Assembly: GCF_042686175.1 (NCBI RefSeq)
Contig: NZ_JBHUOR010000012.1
Span: 1 to 8,112, forward strand
Reading direction: 5' to 3'
Source: Kurthia populi
Lineage (GTDB): Bacteria > Bacillota > Bacilli > Bacillales_A > Planococcaceae
Length of the DNA: 8,112 bases
The notes below the pieces were generated by a model. The model was given only the letters and a program-made list of their open reading frames with translations, was not told where the DNA came from and did not search any database. A program made the position numbers and the translations under genes. Of this stretch, positions 6,172-8,112 are shown piece after piece; within the stretch, counting starts at the first letter, position 1; each line of letters begins with the position of its first letter.

Positions 6172-6201
6172 AATGCCTATTCTTTGGAATGGGCGTTTTT
6201 T
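6172..6201 (+). terminator. Rho-independent terminator after the 58-aa gene
   Basis: AATGCCTATTC and GAATGGGCGTT pair over 11 positions (two G-U) around a TTTG loop. The stem runs into TTTTTT and then a T/C-rich tail. Confidence 0.85.
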
Positions 6202-6234
6202 CTTCTTTGTATTTTCATTTGGCCTTTAAAAACT

Positions 6235-6263
6235 TCAACATGATAGAACGATTATATTATAAT
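6235..6263 (+). promoter_or_regulatory. Promoter of the leader / 79-aa protein unit
   Basis: A perfect TATAAT (6258-6263) lies 17 bases after TCAACA (6235-6240, four of six -35 bases). The predicted start is near 6270, about 29 bases before the leader ATG. The AT-rich surroundings contain overlapping alternatives, but this pairing has the best spacing. Confidence 0.65.
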
Positions 6264-6298
6264 AGTAATAGAATATTTTATGTAAAGGAAGGTAAGCG

Positions 6299-6343
6299 AT
6301 GACTCAATTTATATTCTTGAATAGAAAAACCCCGAGCTTGTAG
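6299..6343 (+). CDS. Putative 14-codon leader peptide
   Basis: ATG 6299 to TAG 6341-6343 encodes MTQFIFLNRKTPSL. A Shine-Dalgarno-like AAAGGAAGG lies about 6 bases upstream, and a strong promoter lies just before it. The last five codons (Lys-Thr-Pro-Ser-Leu) and the stop lie in the 5' side of the hairpin at 6332-6383, so a translating ribosome would hold that hairpin open. This is the layout of a translated attenuator leader. No run of a single amino acid is present, so any stalling signal is not obvious. Translation is inferred from position only. Confidence 0.45.
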   Translation: MTQFIFLNRKTPSL

Positions 6344-6398
6344 GGCGTGCTATGTAATCCCTTGACATGCTTTGCGAGCTCGGTTTTCTTTCAAGGGA
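6326..6398 (+). promoter_or_regulatory. Candidate attenuator / pseudoknot sequestering the ribosome binding site of the 79-aa gene
   Basis: Bases 6332-6349 pair with 6366-6383 over 18 consecutive positions (several G-U), with a GC-rich base CCGAGCT/AGCTCGG. TTTTCTTT follows, so it can act as an intrinsic terminator. The 16-base loop contains TCCCTTGA (6358-6365), the exact complement of TCAAGGGA (6391-6398), which includes the Shine-Dalgarno of the gene at 6409. Loop-to-downstream pairing would form an H-type pseudoknot hiding that site. The 7-base connector (6384-6390) is short for an 18-bp stem, so the upper stem might have to open or the two pairings might alternate. I do not recognise it as a described riboswitch or ribosomal-protein leader. 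Confidence 0.6.
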
Positions 6399-6408
6399 GC
6401 GGTTTTAA

Positions 6409-6648
6409 ATGAACAAACGGACGAGAGCCTATACGCGTCATCAGCGAGCAAGAACCATCGAGAGGAAATGGTTTATTTTAAAATATATATGGCAGCGAGA
6501 GCCAGAATATATGCCTGTGAAAGGCACGCTAAGCAAGAACAAAATCCATTGCTCTTGCCGCATGTGCCGATACGAGCAGTATCATGGTATTCCAAAGGCG
6601 AAGTATAAAGCGAGATGGGCAGAAATGAAGAAGGAAATGGATTATTGA
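6409..6648 (+). CDS. Small basic protein with HCxCxxC motif, unknown function
   Basis: The protein has 79 residues from ATG 6409, with AAGGGAG nine bases upstream. It is strongly basic: NKRTRAYTRHQRARTIERK at the N-terminus, then a helical WFILKYIWQREPEY, then GTLSKNKIHCSCRMCRYEQY with His47, Cys48, Cys50 and Cys53 as likely metal ligands, and a charged helical tail (KAKYKARWAEMKKEM). It has no signal peptide or membrane segment, so it is cytoplasmic. Positive charge plus a compact Cys cluster suggests nucleic-acid or ribosome binding. Similar small Arg/Lys-rich CxCxxC proteins occur across bacteria, but I cannot assign a function. The upstream hairpin overlapping its ribosome binding site suggests controlled, possibly self-regulated, expression. 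Confidence 0.75.
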   Translation: MNKRTRAYTRHQRARTIERKWFILKYIWQREPEYMPVKGTLSKNKIHCSCRMCRYEQYHGIPKAKYKARWAEMKKEMDY

Positions 6649-6684
6649 TTCTTGTAGGAGCCTTTTAAGATAACTATAAAACAC

Positions 6685-6712
6685 AAAAAAAGTAGCAATT
6701 CGCTACTTTTTT
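6685..6712 (+). terminator. Terminator after the 79-aa gene (symmetrical)
   Basis: GTAGC, loop AATTC and GCTAC are flanked by A7 on the left and T6 on the right, giving up to 11 base pairs. The symmetry would also allow it to act on the other strand, although no minus-strand gene faces it. The stretch 6713-6862 beyond it shows only AT-rich sequence with a possible -10 (TATAAT at 6792-6797) lacking a clear -35. Confidence 0.85.
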
Positions 6713-6862
6713 GTTTCACATCATGATGCTTTAATAAATTTGCGCACATATAAAAAAATTTTCAAGTCTATTTTTCAATAATATAAGCCTTTATAATAAG
6801 TGAATCAGTATGTAGAGATATTGGTAGTGCTGCTACTAAAAATATATGTCATTTGATACGTC

Positions 6863-6892
6863 TACCAACTGAAATTAAAATTTCAGTTGGTG
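6863..6892 (+). promoter_or_regulatory. Long palindrome at the start of the DUF2798 gene (operator or mRNA hairpin)
   Basis: CCAACTGAAATT (6865-6876) and AATTTCAGTTGG (6879-6890) are perfect complements around AA. One more A-T pair and a T-G pair extend the arms. The 3' arm includes GGTG, the only Shine-Dalgarno-like sequence before the ATG at 6899. As DNA it resembles a repressor operator; as RNA it would hide the ribosome binding site. There is no U-tract, so it is not a simple terminator. Confidence 0.6.
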
Positions 6893-6898
6893 AAAGAG

Positions 6899-7372
6899 AT
6901 GTACAAAGAGGCGCGGCTTCCTCAAAATGCAAAAGAGGGCATCTTATTCATGTTGATTATTTCGTTTATATCCGTGAATACGATTGCACCGATTATTATG
7001 GGAATGAAATTTGGTTTTAGTTTAGTTCAATATGTAGAAACGCTAAAGGTAATTCCGTTTATGTGGATTATTGTAATGATACTTGTAAGATTTGTGGCAG
7101 GTCCGGTTGTTGGCAAAATCATGCCCAAGTTTGTTGGTCAGACGGATGGATTTAATGCGAGAGTTTTACTGACAATTGTATTAAATGTGACGGTTTTATC
7201 GATTCTTCTTACGATTATTGGCACATGGGTTGGCACAAGAGAAATTAGTCTAGACCCATTTGCGAACTTTTTCAAGAGCTGGTTTCGAAACTTCGGTATT
7301 GCATTTTGGATTGAACTACTTATTGCACAGCCGATTGCGAGATGGGTAATGACAAAAATGCATGCAAAATAA
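6899..7372 (+). CDS. DUF2798 family membrane protein
   Basis: The protein has 157 residues from the ATG at 6899. A TTG four codons earlier lies inside the palindrome and was not preferred. It has four membrane segments: about 14-36, 51-73, 88-111 and 131-151. The family pattern is clear: an N-terminal LPQNAKEGILFMLIISFISV, IPFMWI and a charged R..AGPVVGKIM after helix 2, DGFNARVL before helix 3, IGTWVGTREISLDPF, and a final FWIELLIAQPIARWVM. The two halves look like an internal duplication (PVVGKIM and QPIARWVM), as expected for DUF2798. The function of this family is not established as far as I know. It is a single-gene unit with a palindrome over its start and a terminator directly after. 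Confidence 0.85.
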   Translation: MYKEARLPQNAKEGILFMLIISFISVNTIAPIIMGMKFGFSLVQYVETLKVIPFMWIIVMILVRFVAGPVVGKIMPKFVGQTDGFNARVLLTIVLNVTVLSILLTIIGTWVGTREISLDPFANFFKSWFRNFGIAFWIELLIAQPIARWVMTKMHAK

Positions 7373-7384
7373 TATGTAACGTAC

Positions 7385-7417
7385 AAAACGCCGCTTTTAC
7401 TAAAAGTGGCGTTTTTT
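7385..7417 (+). terminator. Terminator of the DUF2798 gene
   Basis: AAAACGCCGCTTTT and AAAAGTGGCGTTTT pair over 14 positions (one G-U) around a short ACT loop and end in T6. The following stretch 7418-7586 shows no gene or clear site. Confidence 0.9.
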
Positions 7418-7586
7418 GTTTTCATCGTTATATTATATAGGAATTTTTAGTTGACATTAGATTTATATAGATGACAAGCTAATAAGTTGTTATCTGTGCT
7501 GAAAGTAATTATTAGATAAGGACCGTACCGCCACCATTCATATTATTTTGAGTGTTTTTAAAATAAGAAATGTAGCCAAAATGTTA

Positions 7587-7614
7587 TTGACTATTGTTCA
7601 TAAAACCTTATAAT
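7587..7614 (+). promoter_or_regulatory. Promoter of ltrA
   Basis: TTGACT (7587-7592), a 16-base spacer and a perfect TATAAT (7609-7614) form a strong housekeeping-type promoter. The start point would be about 30 bases before the ATG at 7650. Confidence 0.7.
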
Positions 7615-7649
7615 TGACCAATACCTAAAAGTAGAAATGGAGGATTTTC

Positions 7650-8039
7650 ATGGAAGACAAGAAAGTCACTTGGCTAGAGCTGTTTTCCGATTTATTATTC
7701 GGTGCAGCAATAGCAACTGTTACAAGTGTACTTATCCGTGGAGAACAGAGGGAAATTCCCCTTGAATCTATCGTGAAATTTGTCTTAATTTTTATTCCGA
7801 TTTGGTGGAGCTGGGTAGGACAAACCCTATTTACGAACCGATTTGGTCAGGATCTAATACATCATCGATTTTTTCTAATCTTACAAATGCTATTTGCGTT
7901 AGTAATGATTGCAAGTTTATCTACTGATTTTGATTCATACTTTATCGTTTCTTTGCAGAATACCCCTCCCTCAAGGAACGTAGTGAGTAGGGAGGGGTAT
8001 TCTGCGGACCCAATGATTCTGCCAGTACTAATTTGTTGA
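7650..8039 (+). pseudogene. ltrA: Low temperature requirement protein A (LtrA), truncated by an insertion
   Basis: It starts at ATG 7650 with TGGAGGA five bases upstream. Residues 1-101 are clear LtrA: KKVTWLELFSDLLF, FVLIFIPIWWSWVGQTLFTN, RFGQDLIHHRFFLILQM and a membrane segment FALVMIASLSTDFDSYF. LtrA is a polytopic membrane protein of roughly 370-400 residues, first linked to growth of Listeria at low temperature. Here similarity stops at about FIVS (near 7953). The next 28 codons are read from inserted sequence, including a perfect hairpin, and end at TGA 8037-8039. About three quarters of the protein, including most membrane segments, is missing from this frame, so the product should be non-functional. 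The rest may lie beyond the inserted element, outside the window. Confidence 0.8.
7955..8005 (+). repeat. Perfect 17-bp inverted repeat (subterminal hairpin of the insertion)
   Basis: GCAGAATACCCCTCCCT (7955-7971) and AGGGAGGGGTATTCTGC (7989-8005) are exact complements around a 17-base loop. It is GC-rich and unlike the ltrA coding sequence around it. In IS200/IS605 elements such hairpins are the sites recognised for single-strand transposition. Confidence 0.75.
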
Positions 8040-8064
8040 AAAGAACATCTGTTCCTATTATACT
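8036..8064 (+). promoter_or_regulatory. Promoter inside the insertion, driving the tnpB-like gene
   Basis: TTGAAA (8036-8041), a 17-base spacer and TATACT (8059-8064) match five of six consensus bases in each hexamer, with the start about 18 bases before the ATG at 8089. Confidence 0.6.
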
Positions 8065-8088
8065 ATTCAAAAAAAGGAGGTGTCTGTC

Positions 8089-8112
8089 ATGCCACATCAA
8101 GCGTATAAATTC
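8089..8112 (+). CDS. Start of a TnpB-like (IS605 OrfB) protein, first eight codons only
   Basis: ATG 8089 is preceded by AAAAAGGAGGTG at a seven-base spacing, a very strong ribosome binding site. The eight visible residues, MPHQAYKF, match the typical opening of TnpB/IS605 OrfB proteins, which usually begin with a short leader then AYKFR(I/L)YP. TnpB is an RNA-guided nuclease related to Cas12. Only the start is in the window, so the call rests on this motif plus the hairpin-containing left end upstream. Confidence 0.5.

Larger units (their letters stand above)
7953..8112 (+). mobile_element. Left end of an IS200/IS605-family (tnpB-carrying) element, continuing past the window
   Basis: The ltrA frame breaks at about 7953 and is followed by a strong subterminal hairpin (7955-8005), a promoter (8036-8064) and the start of a tnpB-like gene (8089). 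Hairpins close to the ends and absence of terminal inverted repeats or target duplication are features of this superfamily. The exact left end cannot be fixed without the right junction or an empty site; the bases just before it are TCTTTG. No tnpA is visible on this side, so it may be a tnpB-only type. Confidence 0.6.

Noticed and set aside
6332..6398. A known riboswitch (preQ1, fluoride, SAM-II, T-box)
   Set aside because: None of the conserved core bases of these classes is visible; only the general stem-plus-loop-pairing architecture is shared.
6372..6608. Plus-strand open frame overlapping the 79-aa gene in another frame
   Set aside because: It starts inside the hairpin without a Shine-Dalgarno and its composition is unlike a natural protein; the 79-aa frame has a good site and a Cys motif.
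7138..7425. Minus-strand open frame opposite the DUF2798 gene
   Set aside because: It runs through the terminator at 7385-7417 and is antisense to a recognised family; it has no credible start signal.
7451..7479. TTGACA at 7451 as the ltrA promoter
   Set aside because: The -35 is perfect, but no -10-like hexamer lies 15-19 bases downstream; the pair at 7587/7609 is better placed.
1..8112. tRNA, rRNA, CRISPR array or antiviral defence genes
   Set aside because: No tRNA-like cloverleaf, rRNA sequence, regular spaced repeats or recognised defence protein was seen on either strand. The TnpB-like start at the right edge is the only nuclease-related signal.

Overview
The window looks like chromosome of a low-GC Gram-positive bacterium of the Bacillus type, most likely the Planococcaceae (Solibacillus/Lysinibacillus-like). 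Supporting signs are strong AAGGAGG-type ribosome binding sites, U-tract terminators, TATAAT-type promoters, and genes for a YibE/YibF pair, a DUF2798 membrane protein and LtrA. The genus is inferred from gene style, not from a marker gene. The single N at 334 shows that this is a draft assembly.

Layout. (1) 1-333: N-terminal part of an IS256-family transposase on the minus strand, cut by the N. (2) 335-628: 3' end of an unrecognised AT-rich gene on the other side of that join. (3) About 668-2111: a complete IS3-family (IS150-group) insertion sequence on the minus strand. It has orfA, an intact A6G frameshift site, and an orfB damaged twice: a one-base deletion in an A run, and Asp to Glu at the second catalytic position. 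(4) 2135-3422: two minus-strand genes for exported proteins, one secreted and one a lipoprotein resembling YhfM. (5) 3540-5419: a minus-strand operon of two paralogous YibE/F membrane proteins sharing an ATGA overlap. (6) 5563-6164: two very small plus-strand membrane proteins separated by a dispersed-repeat-like element (5768-5898) with a 17-bp hairpin. (7) 6235-6712: a compact unit with a consensus promoter, a 14-codon leader ORF, an 18-bp hairpin whose loop is complementary to the next Shine-Dalgarno, a 79-aa Cys-motif protein and a terminator. (8) 6863-7417: a palindrome at the start of a DUF2798 gene, then a terminator. (9) 7587-8112: promoter and 5' end of ltrA, cut after about 101 codons by what looks like the left end of an IS200/IS605-family element whose tnpB-like gene begins at 8089.

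How it works together. Most genes encode small or uncharacterised membrane or exported proteins, each in its own transcription unit with its own terminator; only the YibE/F pair is a clear operon. Three different insertion sequence families (IS256, IS3, IS200/IS605) lie within 8 kb, and at least one host gene (ltrA) has been broken. The part most worth pursuing is the leader region at 6299-6411. It has the architecture of a cis-regulatory attenuator or pseudoknot controlling a small Cys-motif protein, and I do not recognise it as any described RNA element.
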